From Paenibacillus sp. cl123 (lineage in GTDB: Bacteria > Bacillota > Bacilli > Paenibacillales > NBRC-103111): DNA of 64,000 nucleotides. Positions 9,887-17,800 of the stretch are shown here, piece by piece; the first letter of the stretch is position 1, and every line of letters starts with the position of its first letter. Position numbers and translations under genes: made by a program. The stretch lies in the NCBI RefSeq assembly GCF_900101595.1, contig NZ_FMYY01000025.1:1-64000 (forward strand), in the 5' to 3' direction. The notes beneath the pieces were generated by a model. The model was not told the DNA's origin and searched no databases. It was given only the letters and a program-made list of their open reading frames with translations.

Positions 9887-10404
9887 CGCATGTTCAAGAA
9901 GAGGTGTGGCTGCATTATGCAAGCGATCGGTTAACTCCCGAAGAAAGACAGCTATGCGAGGTTCATCTGGAGCAATGCGATGAATGTCTGGAATTGTATA
10001 TGCATGCCTTAGACAAGCAGTCCGGCGATATACCGGAGCCCGATATGGAACGGCTGACTCAAGCGGCGTTGAGCCGCTGGGATGAGTATACGGGGGCAGA
10101 CCCGGCAGGCAGCACAGCCCGCTGCGGCAGTTCCCCGGATCGGGATGAACGCCGAAGCTGGATGCGTCATCCGGTCTTTCATTATACGGTGGCAGCGTCC
10201 ATCACGCTGATGCTTATGGGGTCCGGTGTGTTCCAGGTCTTTACGCAGCAGGCGAGCGCATGGGGAGATATTGGCTCCCAGCTTGAGAAGCAGCAAAGAC
10301 CCCCGTCCTGGTCCGAGCAATTGATGGAGCGTACCACAGGCTGGCTTGCCGCCATCCGACCTAAAGCGAATGAAGCAGAAAGAAGAGGGCAGCGCGATGA
10401 ATAA
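9883..10404 (+). CDS. Anti-sigma factor with zinc-type (ZAS) motif
   Basis: A 173-residue single-pass membrane protein. The N-terminal cytosolic part has CEVHLEQCDEC, the H-x3-C-x2-C motif of zinc-binding anti-sigma domains that hold ECF sigma factors. A membrane segment lies at about residues 100-125 (HYTVAASITLMLMGSGVF) and a short extracytoplasmic tail follows. The ATG overlaps the sigma stop by four bases and has its own GGAAGGAGGAGG, so the two proteins are made together. It most likely sequesters the sigma factor until an envelope signal causes release. Confidence 0.85.
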   Translation: MTHVQEEVWLHYASDRLTPEERQLCEVHLEQCDECLELYMHALDKQSGDIPEPDMERLTQAALSRWDEYTGADPAGSTARCGSSPDRDERRSWMRHPVFHYTVAASITLMLMGSGVFQVFTQQASAWGDIGSQLEKQQRPPSWSEQLMERTTGWLAAIRPKANEAERRGQRDE

Positions 10405-11620
10405 CCATAAAAACCCGACTATTGCTTTCATATTGTCGATGATTCCCGGGTTCGGCCAGTTCTACGTCGGCCACGCGATGAAGGGGATGTTTTTTGGAGG
10501 AGCGTTTGCCGGAGCGCTGGCCTTGGCCATGTTCCTGGCAGTAATCCCGCGGGAGCCTGAGCTGGCGCTGGGCATGCTGTTCATTGCCTTCCTGGTGTGG
10601 ATAGGAAGTGTTTTCGATATGGTGAGAACCTTATCCCGCTATTCTTTCGCGAGACGGACCGACGGTGGTCCCCAGCCTTGGAGAACGGACTACGGTCCCG
10701 CCGGCCCGAGGCCGCAGCAGGAGCAGGTCTCATCGCCACCGCCCTACTCCAGAGAGAGAGAGGCACAGCACGGCTTAGGAGGCTCCTATGATTCTTATGA
10801 GTCCTACAAGGAGGCTGGGTACTCCTATCCCGCTCAGCCTTACGGGGAGAACAATCGTTATTTCACCATATTTTTATCGCTAATTCCGGGTTTGGGTCAT
10901 TTTCACCTTGGGCTGATGCAGAGAGGGCTGGCATTTCTGGCTTTGTTCTTCGGTCTGGGTATTATTACCGTGTTTCTTACGGCCATGACGAATCAGGATG
11001 ATTTCCTGGTGCTGCTGGGAGGCTTGCCGATCATTTGGCTGTATGCGATGTTTGATTGCGTGCAGCTGCTTAATAAAAGAGATAGAGGAGACATCCTGAT
11101 CGATCGGACATTTTTCGAGGACTTTCAAGAAGGGCGCGAATCGGGGAAAAAAAATAAAACGATCGCTTTGCTCTTGTCCATATTTCCGGGAGCGGGACAT
11201 ATGTATTTGGGTCTTCAAAAGCGGGGACTGCAGTTTATGGCGGCTTTTTTGTTCAGTGTCTATTTCCTGGACGCGCTCCGGCTCTCGCTGTTTTTATTTC
11301 TGATTCCGATTTTGTGGTTCTACAGTTTCTTCGATGCGCTCCAGCAAATCTCCAGATCCGGCCGCGAGCCGTTGGTCGATACTCCGCTAGTAGAGTGGCT
11401 GGCGCAGCGGCAGCGTTGGATTGGATTTGGCCTTCTGGCGCTCGGGCTGTATTATTTGGTCGATCAGATCCTGCTGAACACGCTGGACCTGTGGCTGACC
11501 CGGGATATGCGGTCGCGGGTATTGAGCTGGTACCATAACTATTTCCAGACCTTTATCGTTTCCGTGCTGCTGATAGGGGGCGGATTCCGGTTGCTTTGGG
11601 GAGGCAAGAGGACGAAATAA
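10397..11620 (+). CDS. Multi-pass membrane protein with three TM2-like repeats
   Basis: About 407 residues with a repeated unit (A-x-x-LS-x-x-PG-x-G-x-x-Y/H-x-G, then two membrane helices) at roughly residues 8-85, 155-235 and 255-335: LSMIPGFGQFYVG, LSLIPGLGHFHLG and LSIFPGAGHMYLG. This resembles the TM2 domain. A Pro/Tyr-rich linker separates units one and two. The C-terminus (about 345-400) has two more helices resembling LiaI/LiaF-type membrane domains. The gene overlaps the anti-sigma gene by eight bases and is the third gene of the sigma operon, so it is probably part of the same envelope response. Function is unknown. Confidence 0.75.
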   Translation: MNNHKNPTIAFILSMIPGFGQFYVGHAMKGMFFGGAFAGALALAMFLAVIPREPELALGMLFIAFLVWIGSVFDMVRTLSRYSFARRTDGGPQPWRTDYGPAGPRPQQEQVSSPPPYSREREAQHGLGGSYDSYESYKEAGYSYPAQPYGENNRYFTIFLSLIPGLGHFHLGLMQRGLAFLALFFGLGIITVFLTAMTNQDDFLVLLGGLPIIWLYAMFDCVQLLNKRDRGDILIDRTFFEDFQEGRESGKKNKTIALLLSIFPGAGHMYLGLQKRGLQFMAAFLFSVYFLDALRLSLFLFLIPILWFYSFFDALQQISRSGREPLVDTPLVEWLAQRQRWIGFGLLALGLYYLVDQILLNTLDLWLTRDMRSRVLSWYHNYFQTFIVSVLLIGGGFRLLWGGKRTK

Positions 11621-11642
11621 CTACTGGCGGCAGGCCGCTGTC

Positions 11643-12746
11643 TCAAGTGTCCCTTATCCTTCGCCGCTTAGGTATGAATCTAAGAAGTAAGGGAAGCAGG
11701 ACGGTTATTGTCCCGGCATACAACGGATATTCCGTAGAGACAAAGTGGTTGTATGCTACAATATTGGCCGCGAGCAGCTGAGCCATGATGATGGCGAGCA
11801 AGCCGAAGGGAAGCAGCAGAGGACGATAATCCCGTAGACCAAACAAGCTTGCCGTGCCGAGAGTTAGGGCATACATGGAAATAGCCGTCTTGAAGTATAT
11901 GGTAAGGAGCCACATGATCGCCATCAATACTTCGAGCCGTTCCAGAAAGTTACCGATACTGATTTTCTTCGCCATAATATAGCTGGGATAGGTGCTGCGC
12001 TGCACCACGTCGGGTCCCAGCACCAGCGTCGAGGTAAAGGTAATGATGAACAGCACCAGGCCGCCCAGGATAACGCCGGAATAGATATATTTCCTCAGCT
12101 GCTGAGGCTTCGAGACCGAGGGGATCACCATGCATAAAACAATAAGCTCCATGTAAGGGACGGCTAGTACGGGATAGCTGCCCTTCAGCACAGTAGGAAT
12201 GCTTTGACTCAGCAGGGGCTGCAGTCTATGAACGTCAATCTCCGAAGAGACAAAGAGGATCAGCATCACGAATAAGACCAGGACCCAGGGAAAAAAGATT
12301 TCCGAGGTGCGGGCTACCGGCTCGATTCCAAGTCTTATTCCGCTGATCATAACCAAAACCACAACTAAATAAATAGCTTGAACGGGTGTTTCCGGCATGA
12401 TCTGAGTCGTCATGAAATCACCGATCTCTCGAAGCAGCCCCGATGTTATAACCAAGAATAGAAATAGAAAGCCCGCAGCTGCGATAAAGCCGCCCAGCCA
12501 AGGTCCCAGTGCTTTCTGGCACATCTGGATCAGATTCATCCCCGGAAACCGTTTATTAAGCGAAAAAAAGAGGGATATCAGAAGCAGTCCCCCGAGGTTG
12601 CCGACTAGAACGGAGAGCCAGGCATCCTGGTTGGCTATGGAGGCCACAATGCCGGGTATGACCAAGATCGAATCGCCAATCGTGGACATGGCAGCCAATA
12701 TCATGAGCTGCCGGCCCCCGATCATTGTTTTTTTTCCGAGCGTCAT
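11643..12746 (-). CDS. Spore germinant receptor subunit B (GerAB family permease)
   Basis: An inner-membrane protein of the spore with about ten hydrophobic segments over 367 residues, of the APC-like GerAB family; it is thought to bind the germinant. Typical features are the N-terminal ISxRQLxxL-like start (GGRQLMILAAMSTIGDSILVIPG) and VPYMELIVLCMVIPSV in the middle. AAAGGAGGG lies 7 bases before the ATG. It is the last gene of the minus-strand A-C-D-B operon and converges on the sigma operon with 22 bases between stops. Confidence 0.9.
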   Translation of the reverse strand: MTLGKKTMIGGRQLMILAAMSTIGDSILVIPGIVASIANQDAWLSVLVGNLGGLLLISLFFSLNKRFPGMNLIQMCQKALGPWLGGFIAAAGFLFLFLVITSGLLREIGDFMTTQIMPETPVQAIYLVVVLVMISGIRLGIEPVARTSEIFFPWVLVLFVMLILFVSSEIDVHRLQPLLSQSIPTVLKGSYPVLAVPYMELIVLCMVIPSVSKPQQLRKYIYSGVILGGLVLFIITFTSTLVLGPDVVQRSTYPSYIMAKKISIGNFLERLEVLMAIMWLLTIYFKTAISMYALTLGTASLFGLRDYRPLLLPFGLLAIIMAQLLAANIVAYNHFVSTEYPLYAGTITVLLPLLLRFIPKRRRIRDT

Positions 12747-12769
12747 CCGTATCCCTCCTTTACTTGATT

Positions 12770-12994
12770 TTAGTGGAACAGCAGATTATATAGCGGCCTG
12801 TACACGGCCGACAGCATATCCAATACGTCCGGAACAGGCACATGAAGGGCGCGGAGGAGAAACAATACGCCGCTCGCTGCAAATAATCCCAACGAAACAA
12901 CGCACTCCTTGTACTGTCGTTTGCCAAGCAGCCACCATGCTTGAGCGGCAGCCGCCATGAAAATGAGCAACAGCATCAGGACAGCTTTCCACAT
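12770..12994 (-). CDS. Small two-helix germinant receptor D-type subunit
   Basis: A 74-residue protein with two membrane helices (about 3-22 and 32-50), lying between the C and B genes of the gerA-type operon. Position, size and topology match the D subunits (GerKD/GerUD type) reported to modulate germination in Bacillus. The GGAG of its ribosome binding site is formed by the last codons of the C gene and only four bases separate the two genes, so they are translationally linked. The family call is by context, not by sequence motif. Confidence 0.7.
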   Translation of the reverse strand: MWKAVLMLLLIFMAAAAQAWWLLGKRQYKECVVSLGLFAASGVLFLLRALHVPVPDVLDMLSAVYRPLYNLLFH

Positions 12995-12998
12995 AGGC

Positions 12999-14210
12999 TT
13001 ACTCCTTAATCTCGGTAATAAAAGACTTCGTTACGGTACCCGTCCTGCGGATGCTGATTTTGACGTCCACTTCGGTTGGGATTTTCGGATATTTATCCTT
13101 CCAATATCCTTTCAAGCTCTGCCAGAGCCTGGGATGCTGCCGGTACAGGATATTACCGAAGCCAAATACATCGGATTTGAATTTGTGCTGGGAAGAGGCG
13201 ATAGCTTGCTTGATCAGCTTGCCTACCTGTTCGTCTAGCGCTTGCTCCAGCTCTTTAATCGCGCTCGGATCGCTAAGATCGATCTGACACTCCACATCCG
13301 CTACATTGGCTTCCCCCATCACCTCGATACGGACAGACGGCCCGCTATCCTTGATTTCGGATTTTATGCGGCTTTGGCTGCGAATGATCTCCATGGTCAC
13401 ATTCCCCTTTGTCTCGGGACAGGCTACGCGAATGACGGTGCTTTTGACTTTGTTCATAATGAAGTTGGCCCCGACCCCCTCGGTTCCCTTCATCCAGCCC
13501 ACCAAGCGGTCGCCGCGGAAGACGGCCAAACCGGACAGCGTTAAGCGGGCGGGTGAGCTGATATGCTCCACATTCTCCTGCATCTCCCCAAGCCTCGGGT
13601 CCCCTTCAATCCGGATACCGGGCAGCAAGGGATTAAGCCCTTCTGTAACCAGCGAATAAACGAGAGTCTCCAGGTTGGTACCGAAGACAGGCGCCCAGCT
13701 TTCTTCAGCTACCTTAAGCGAATTATAGATCTTATTGGCGGGTATTTTCTCAATCGTCGTCAAAATATTCAAGATTTCGCGAGAGGTCGTATTTTGGGCG
13801 ACCAGGATAAAAAAGTCTCTTCGCAACTCATGGTCTCTTGACAAGAAATCGATGATATTCCGCATGCCTTCCCTCGCCAGCTTCTCATCGATAATGACGA
13901 CGCGAAGATGGGACAAATACACCTTGCGCGGCGACTTGGTGGTGATGGCCCGGATAGCTTCCATGACGCTGCCAGCCGTCTCTTCGTATAAGGTGACAGG
14001 AGCTCTGCTGCTGGTGCCCCCGCCGGTACGATTGGAAATTTCGCCCGGGTCTATCACTTGAGCAGTGACCCGAACACGCCCGGCTGCGTAATCGAATCCG
14101 ATGGCCGATGTGATGCCAAGCTCGTTCAATTCCTTGCGGTTCCAGCATCCGGTTACGAGCGGCATCATCAGAACCAGCAGCAGGACCGTGACTATTAGCC
14201 TCGATAACAT
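12999..14210 (-). CDS. Spore germinant receptor subunit C (GerAC family lipoprotein)
   Basis: A 403-residue lipoprotein. The signal peptide ends in a VTGC lipobox followed by WNRKELNELGI, a hallmark start of Ger(x)C proteins. It also has the conserved ATTSREILN-like segment (TTSREILNILTTIEKIPANKIYNSL) and a C-terminal WKDKYP-x-x-PTEVDVKISIRRTG strand. It is anchored on the outer face of the inner spore membrane as part of the receptor. AAGGAG lies about 9 bases before the ATG. It is the second gene of the operon. Confidence 0.93.
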   Translation of the reverse strand: MLSRLIVTVLLLVLMMPLVTGCWNRKELNELGITSAIGFDYAAGRVRVTAQVIDPGEISNRTGGGTSSRAPVTLYEETAGSVMEAIRAITTKSPRKVYLSHLRVVIIDEKLAREGMRNIIDFLSRDHELRRDFFILVAQNTTSREILNILTTIEKIPANKIYNSLKVAEESWAPVFGTNLETLVYSLVTEGLNPLLPGIRIEGDPRLGEMQENVEHISSPARLTLSGLAVFRGDRLVGWMKGTEGVGANFIMNKVKSTVIRVACPETKGNVTMEIIRSQSRIKSEIKDSGPSVRIEVMGEANVADVECQIDLSDPSAIKELEQALDEQVGKLIKQAIASSQHKFKSDVFGFGNILYRQHPRLWQSLKGYWKDKYPKIPTEVDVKISIRRTGTVTKSFITEIKE

Positions 14211-14243
14211 GTCGGCTGACTCCTTCCTGGAACTTTCCTAACC

Positions 14244-15791
14244 TCATTTCGGTTTGGATGATGACCCGCTTGTCAGAACCCTCCAAGGCGCTCTCATTAA
14301 AAAAGAATCCTTCAGCTTCGATATCGACAGGGGGGCATACGGCGCCATATAAGGCGTTCCCAGCGAACGCAGGCTGCACAGGTGCTGAACGATGAATACG
14401 AGTCCGAACAAAATGCCGAACAGACCGAAAACAGCGGACAAAACCATGAAAAAAAAGCGCAGCATCCGGATGGAAATCGCCATGCTGTAGGAAGGGATCA
14501 CAAAGTTGGTGATCGCTGTAATCGCTACGACAATGATCATGGCAGGCGATACGAGACCTGCTTGGATAGAGGCCTGCCCCAAGACGAGCGCACCCACGAT
14601 GGACATGGTGGGACCGATAATCCGGGGCATTCTCACACTGGCCTCCCGTAAAATTTCGAATATAATCTCCATCAGCAGCGCTTCGACAAACGCAGGGAAC
14701 GGAATTCCCTCCCTGGAGGAAGCAAGACTGATCAGCAGCTCGGTCGGCAGCATTTCCTGATGGAAGGTTGTGATGGCGATATAGGCCGAAGGGCCGAGCA
14801 GGGCGGTGAAGAAGCTCAGCAGCCGCAAGAGACGGGTCAAGGAAACGCTGTCCGCACGCTGGTTGTAATCCTCGGCCGACTGGTAGAAGTCTTGGAATAA
14901 GCAGGGAACTAATAGAACAAAGGGCGTACCGTCTACGATGATGGCGATACGGCCGCCTAATATTCCGGAGCAAATATTATCGGGCCGCTCAGTGTTATAG
15001 ACGGTCGGAAAGGGCGTGAACTGCTCGTCCTGAATAAATTCCTCGATAGCGCCGCTTGCCAAAACGGCGTCCGAGGAAATCCGCTTAATCCGGGTGCGCA
15101 GCTCCTGGAGTGTCTGTTCGTCGCTTGTGCCCTCCAGGTACATGAGCGCCACATCCGTATGCGATACCTCTCCGATCGTCAGTATCTCAGTCTTAAGCTT
15201 GGGCGATTTAAGACGCCGTCGGATCAGCGCCGTATTCGTCAGTAGTGTCTCCGTGAAGCCGTCGCGCGGCCCGCGGATAACCGATTCGGTGACAGGCTCC
15301 TCGATAGCCCGGTCTTTCCAGCTGCGGGTGCCTGCTATGAGCACAACTTTGGCTGAATCGATCAGCAGCGCGGTATCCCCTGACAATACGGCTTGGCAGG
15401 CTTCATTCAGGTCGGTGACCTGACGCAATTCGGAGACGGCGAGCAGTCTGTCCTTTACACAGCCGAGCACATCGCCGCCTGAAGCGGGACAAGGAGGGAA
15501 GGCCGATTCAGCAGATTCTAGCATAAGAGCATTAAGAATAAACTGCTGGACCGTCTGCTTATCCGCCAGTCCGTCGGAGTAGATTAATCCGGCCCGGATG
15601 GAGGGGCTGCCGCCAATCGAGAAGCTGCGGACCTTGATTTCCATGGAGGAACCAAGCATCGCGGCGAGACGCTGCAAATCAGCCTGCGCATCTCCCGATG
15701 GAGGGAGCGCCGGCTTGGCAGATCCTTGTTTCTCCTGAGCTGCGGAAGGCTTAGGGGCCACGGCTTGAATAAAACGTTGTAGAAGGTTCAT
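14244..15791 (-). CDS. Spore germinant receptor subunit A (GerAA family)
   Basis: A 515-residue protein: a Pro/Ala/Gln-rich N-terminal leader (about 1-45), a soluble N-terminal domain, then the membrane domain. Family motifs visible include PRGPRDGF-like VIRGPRDGFTETLLTNTALIRRRLK, YLEGTSDEQTLQELRTRIKRI, FPTVYNTERPDNICSGILGGRIAIIVDGTPF, and GIPFPAFVEALLMEIIFEILREA. It is the first gene of the minus-strand operon. A GGGAG site precedes the ATG. No convincing sigma-G promoter was found, although an AT-rich stretch lies 25-45 bases upstream. Confidence 0.95.
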   Translation of the reverse strand: MNLLQRFIQAVAPKPSAAQEKQGSAKPALPPSGDAQADLQRLAAMLGSSMEIKVRSFSIGGSPSIRAGLIYSDGLADKQTVQQFILNALMLESAESAFPPCPASGGDVLGCVKDRLLAVSELRQVTDLNEACQAVLSGDTALLIDSAKVVLIAGTRSWKDRAIEEPVTESVIRGPRDGFTETLLTNTALIRRRLKSPKLKTEILTIGEVSHTDVALMYLEGTSDEQTLQELRTRIKRISSDAVLASGAIEEFIQDEQFTPFPTVYNTERPDNICSGILGGRIAIIVDGTPFVLLVPCLFQDFYQSAEDYNQRADSVSLTRLLRLLSFFTALLGPSAYIAITTFHQEMLPTELLISLASSREGIPFPAFVEALLMEIIFEILREASVRMPRIIGPTMSIVGALVLGQASIQAGLVSPAMIIVVAITAITNFVIPSYSMAISIRMLRFFFMVLSAVFGLFGILFGLVFIVQHLCSLRSLGTPYMAPYAPLSISKLKDSFLMRAPWRVLTSGSSSKPK

Positions 15792-15905
15792 CCTCGGCTC
15801 CCACTCTTTAGGCTATAATATTAAGGCTAGCATTTCCGTAACTTCGCACAGGCATGCATCGAAAGACAATCAATTTCGCAGAAGCAGCAGGGCCGCTGCC
15901 TATAA

Positions 15906-15946
15906 CAAAAAGCCCGGCAAACTCTGCGATTGCAGACTTGCCAGGC
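15906..15946 (-). terminator. Intrinsic terminator of tadA
   Basis: On the minus strand, GCC-GGCAA-CTGC and GCAG-TTGCC-GGC arms enclose AATC and are followed by five T residues. It separates tadA from the germination operon that continues on the same strand. Confidence 0.8.
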
Positions 15947-15977
15947 GTCAATGCTTGTTGGGCGCCTCCGCAAGCTC

Positions 15978-16445
15978 CTACATCTTCTTCCGCAGCTTGC
16001 GGAAAAACTGGGTAAGAAGCTGGGCGCATTCTTCCTGGAGAACGCCGGATAGGAGCTCGACCCGATGATTAAAGCGTTCTTCCTGCAATAAATTCATCAA
16101 GGTCCCGGCACAGCCCGCTTTGGGGTCGGCGGTGCCGTAGACGACGAGCGGGATACGGGACTGGACGATAGCGCCTGCGCACATCGGACATGGCTCAAGC
16201 GTGACATACAAGGTGCAATCCAGCAGCCGCCAGGCGTCCAGATGCCGGCTGGCTTCCCGGATCGCAAGGAGTTCGGCATGCCCGAGAGGATCTTTGGCCG
16301 TTTCACGGACATTGTAGCCCCGTCCGATAATCTCGCCGCCGCGTACAATCACGGCGCCGATCGGAACCTCCCTGATCGCTTCGGCCTTGCGGGCTTCCTC
16401 AAGGGCGGCGTGCATAAAAGCTTGATGAAGCTCCATGGAGTTCAA
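15978..16445 (-). CDS. tadA: tRNA-specific adenosine deaminase
   Basis: Converts adenosine 34 of tRNA-Arg(ACG) to inosine. About 155 residues with the zinc-binding cytidine deaminase motifs: HAE in GHAELLAI (the proton-shuttle Glu) and PCPMCAGA (two zinc cysteines). The frame opens with GTG at 16454, which overlaps the AAAGAGG ribosome binding site; TTG at 16445 (8 bases after AGAGG) is preferred and ATG at 16436 is also possible. In B. subtilis tadA lies near the origin before the SRP RNA gene and dnaX; here it is followed on its own strand by the gerA-type operon. Confidence 0.95.
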   Translation of the reverse strand: MNSMELHQAFMHAALEEARKAEAIREVPIGAVIVRGGEIIGRGYNVRETAKDPLGHAELLAIREASRHLDAWRLLDCTLYVTLEPCPMCAGAIVQSRIPLVVYGTADPKAGCAGTLMNLLQEERFNHRVELLSGVLQEECAQLLTQFFRKLRKKM

Positions 16446-16505
16446 TCTGGTCACCTCTTTACAAATTATTCAATGAAATCGAACAAATATTCGTTACTCA
16501 CAAGC

Positions 16506-16605
16506 TGTGGATAAGATTGTGGATAAGATCGAGTCAATACTTATCCATTGTAGATAAAACGGGCATTACGAGCAAGCTGCCGAATGATTGAATAAGTTAT
16601 CCACA
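16506..16605. other. Cluster of DnaA boxes
   Basis: Three perfect copies of the consensus TTATCCACA lie here: two in reverse orientation at 16506-16514 and 16518-16526, and one forward at 16597-16605. A degenerate copy TTATCCATT lies at 16541-16549. The stretch lies between tadA and the PilZ promoter. It could be a DnaA-titrating site or a DnaA-regulated control region; a replication origin would need dnaA/dnaN and an AT-rich unwinding element, which are not here. Confidence 0.75.
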
Positions 16606-16645
16606 GGTCTTCGAATATGTGAATATTTTCTTTGTGAAAATTAGG

Positions 16646-16674
16646 TTGTCAGGAGGAAGGGAACCTCCTATAAT
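16646..16674 (+). promoter_or_regulatory. Strong sigma-A promoter of the riboswitch-PilZ unit, with a dyad in the spacer
   Basis: TTGTCA (16646-16651), a 17-base spacer and a perfect TATAAT (16669-16674). The spacer carries the inverted repeat AGGAGG-AAGGGAA-CCTCCT, whose ends touch the -35 and -10, a layout typical of an operator. Confidence 0.85.
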
Positions 16675-16684
16675 AAAAATTGTG

Positions 16685-16706
16685 GATTGGGTATATATAC
16701 CTAATC
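16685..16706 (+). repeat. 22-base inverted repeat in the PilZ leader
   Basis: GATT-G-GGTATATATACC-T-AATC is a near-perfect palindrome a few bases after the predicted transcription start. In RNA the single mismatch becomes a G-U pair. It may be an operator or a 5' hairpin. Confidence 0.6.
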
Positions 16707-16750
16707 GTCTGTTGTCGGATTATAGTTATAAAGTCTATACCATTCGTTTC

Positions 16751-16842
16751 TTTTCTGGCAAACCTGTCGAAAGGCAGGGACGCAAAGCTTAGGGTCTAAG
16801 GCTCTCCTTCAAGGACGGCTATGGCAGCCTGGCCGCCGAATG
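16751..16842 (+). promoter_or_regulatory. c-di-GMP-I (GEMM) riboswitch
   Basis: The aptamer landmarks occur in order: GGCAAACC, a GAAA tetraloop with AGG, GACGCAAAGC, GGGTCTAAGG, and ATGGCAGCCTGGCCGCCG with the second helix. This is the GEMM-I pattern. It lies about 70 bases downstream of a consensus promoter, and a PilZ (c-di-GMP receptor) gene follows, which fits the ligand. Confidence 0.92.
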
Positions 16843-16867
16843 TACGTACGCTCCGTACCGGTGAGCT

Positions 16868-16903
16868 GGCTGTCGACCTGCATAATGGGAGACGGCTTTT
16901 TTT
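16868..16903 (+). terminator. Terminator of the c-di-GMP riboswitch expression platform
   Basis: GCTGTC and GACGGC arms with an inner CC/GG pair, followed by seven T residues, 26 bases after the aptamer. Whether ligand binding favours or prevents it cannot be read from the sequence with certainty. About 160 untranslated bases follow before the PilZ gene. Confidence 0.65.
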
Positions 16904-17066
16904 ACCATGCTGGCAAATTTAAGTTCAGTGAAGCGTCAGCGCGCTGAAGAGTTCCCGAATTGCCAAGAACTTTCCCCGGCGAAGCATCCGTGTCCGGAAC
17001 GATTCTATGGTTGGTTAAGAAGCGTAACCCTTGTCGACGAATATGGAGTAGGAAGGCGGTACAGCC

Positions 17067-17765
17067 ATGACCCAAGCAGCCCAGAACAGGAACAATCCGC
17101 AAGATATGTACCGGAGCACCAGCGGTATTCTATTGAACAGCCGTACCGTCGTCGAGAAGAAAGAATTTGTATCCACCGGAATTTTGACTTATGCCGAGGG
17201 AGATATCTTAGAAATTGAAATATCCGATTATAAAAAGTTCGAATTGGGCGATTCGGTGAAGATGACGGTGTATTCTCCCGGAGGCATCTATACCTTCCAC
17301 TCCACAGTTGTGGCTAAGGATCAAGGAGCGCTCATGGTGATCAATCCTCCGCAAAATCAAAAAAGGTTCGCCGAGAAACGCGAAAGTCCTCGCGTAGATG
17401 TGGAGCATAGCGGACAGCTGCTTTCTATCCATTATGCCGACAGCGGGGAGCAGGAGCTGGAAGAGAGGCTGAGGCTGGATATCCGCAATGTCAGCGTGAG
17501 CGGGGTCGGGTTCCTCATGGAAGGCGGCAAGCGGCTGGAAGAGAGCGCGACCGCTGATGTCATGCTGGACTTGGGCTTCGATATCACATGCCGAGTCGAA
17601 ATCATCAGATCCGAACCAGAGGAGACCGGGATCTATTACGGGGCCAAATACGTGGAAATGCCGGTGGAGAAAGCCAACGCCCTGCGCGCGTTCATTATTA
17701 AAAAGCAGGTTGAACAGCACTTCAGCTTCAAGCAATCGGTCAAAATGAGACGGATGTTCAAATAA
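17067..17765 (+). CDS. PilZ-domain protein (c-di-GMP effector, YpfA/YcgR-like)
   Basis: A 232-residue cytosolic protein. The N-terminal part (about 15-105) is a YcgR-like beta domain. The C-terminal PilZ domain (about 110-220) has both c-di-GMP motifs: R-x-x-x-R in KRESPRVDV and N-x-S-x-x-G in RNVSVSGVGF. Such proteins slow flagellar rotation or control exopolysaccharide when c-di-GMP rises. A GGAGTAGGAAGGCGG site precedes the ATG. Control by an upstream c-di-GMP riboswitch means that the same messenger sets both its synthesis and its activity. The gene is transcribed alone and converges on the kdpE-like gene. Confidence 0.9.
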   Translation: MTQAAQNRNNPQDMYRSTSGILLNSRTVVEKKEFVSTGILTYAEGDILEIEISDYKKFELGDSVKMTVYSPGGIYTFHSTVVAKDQGALMVINPPQNQKRFAEKRESPRVDVEHSGQLLSIHYADSGEQELEERLRLDIRNVSVSGVGFLMEGGKRLEESATADVMLDLGFDITCRVEIIRSEPEETGIYYGAKYVEMPVEKANALRAFIIKKQVEQHFSFKQSVKMRRMFK

Positions 17766-17800
17766 CCGGGCGAGGACTCCCGCAAGCGAGCGGCAGGGCT

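Noticed and set aside
15792-15850. Sigma-G promoter for the germination operon
   Set aside because: The best match (GAAGT, N18, AATATTA on the minus strand) misses two -35 and two -10 positions; too weak to annotate.
16907-17218. A 103-codon plus-strand frame between the c-di-GMP riboswitch and the PilZ gene
   Set aside because: No ribosome binding site (its ATG directly follows the terminator T-run), and it overlaps the well-supported PilZ gene in another frame.
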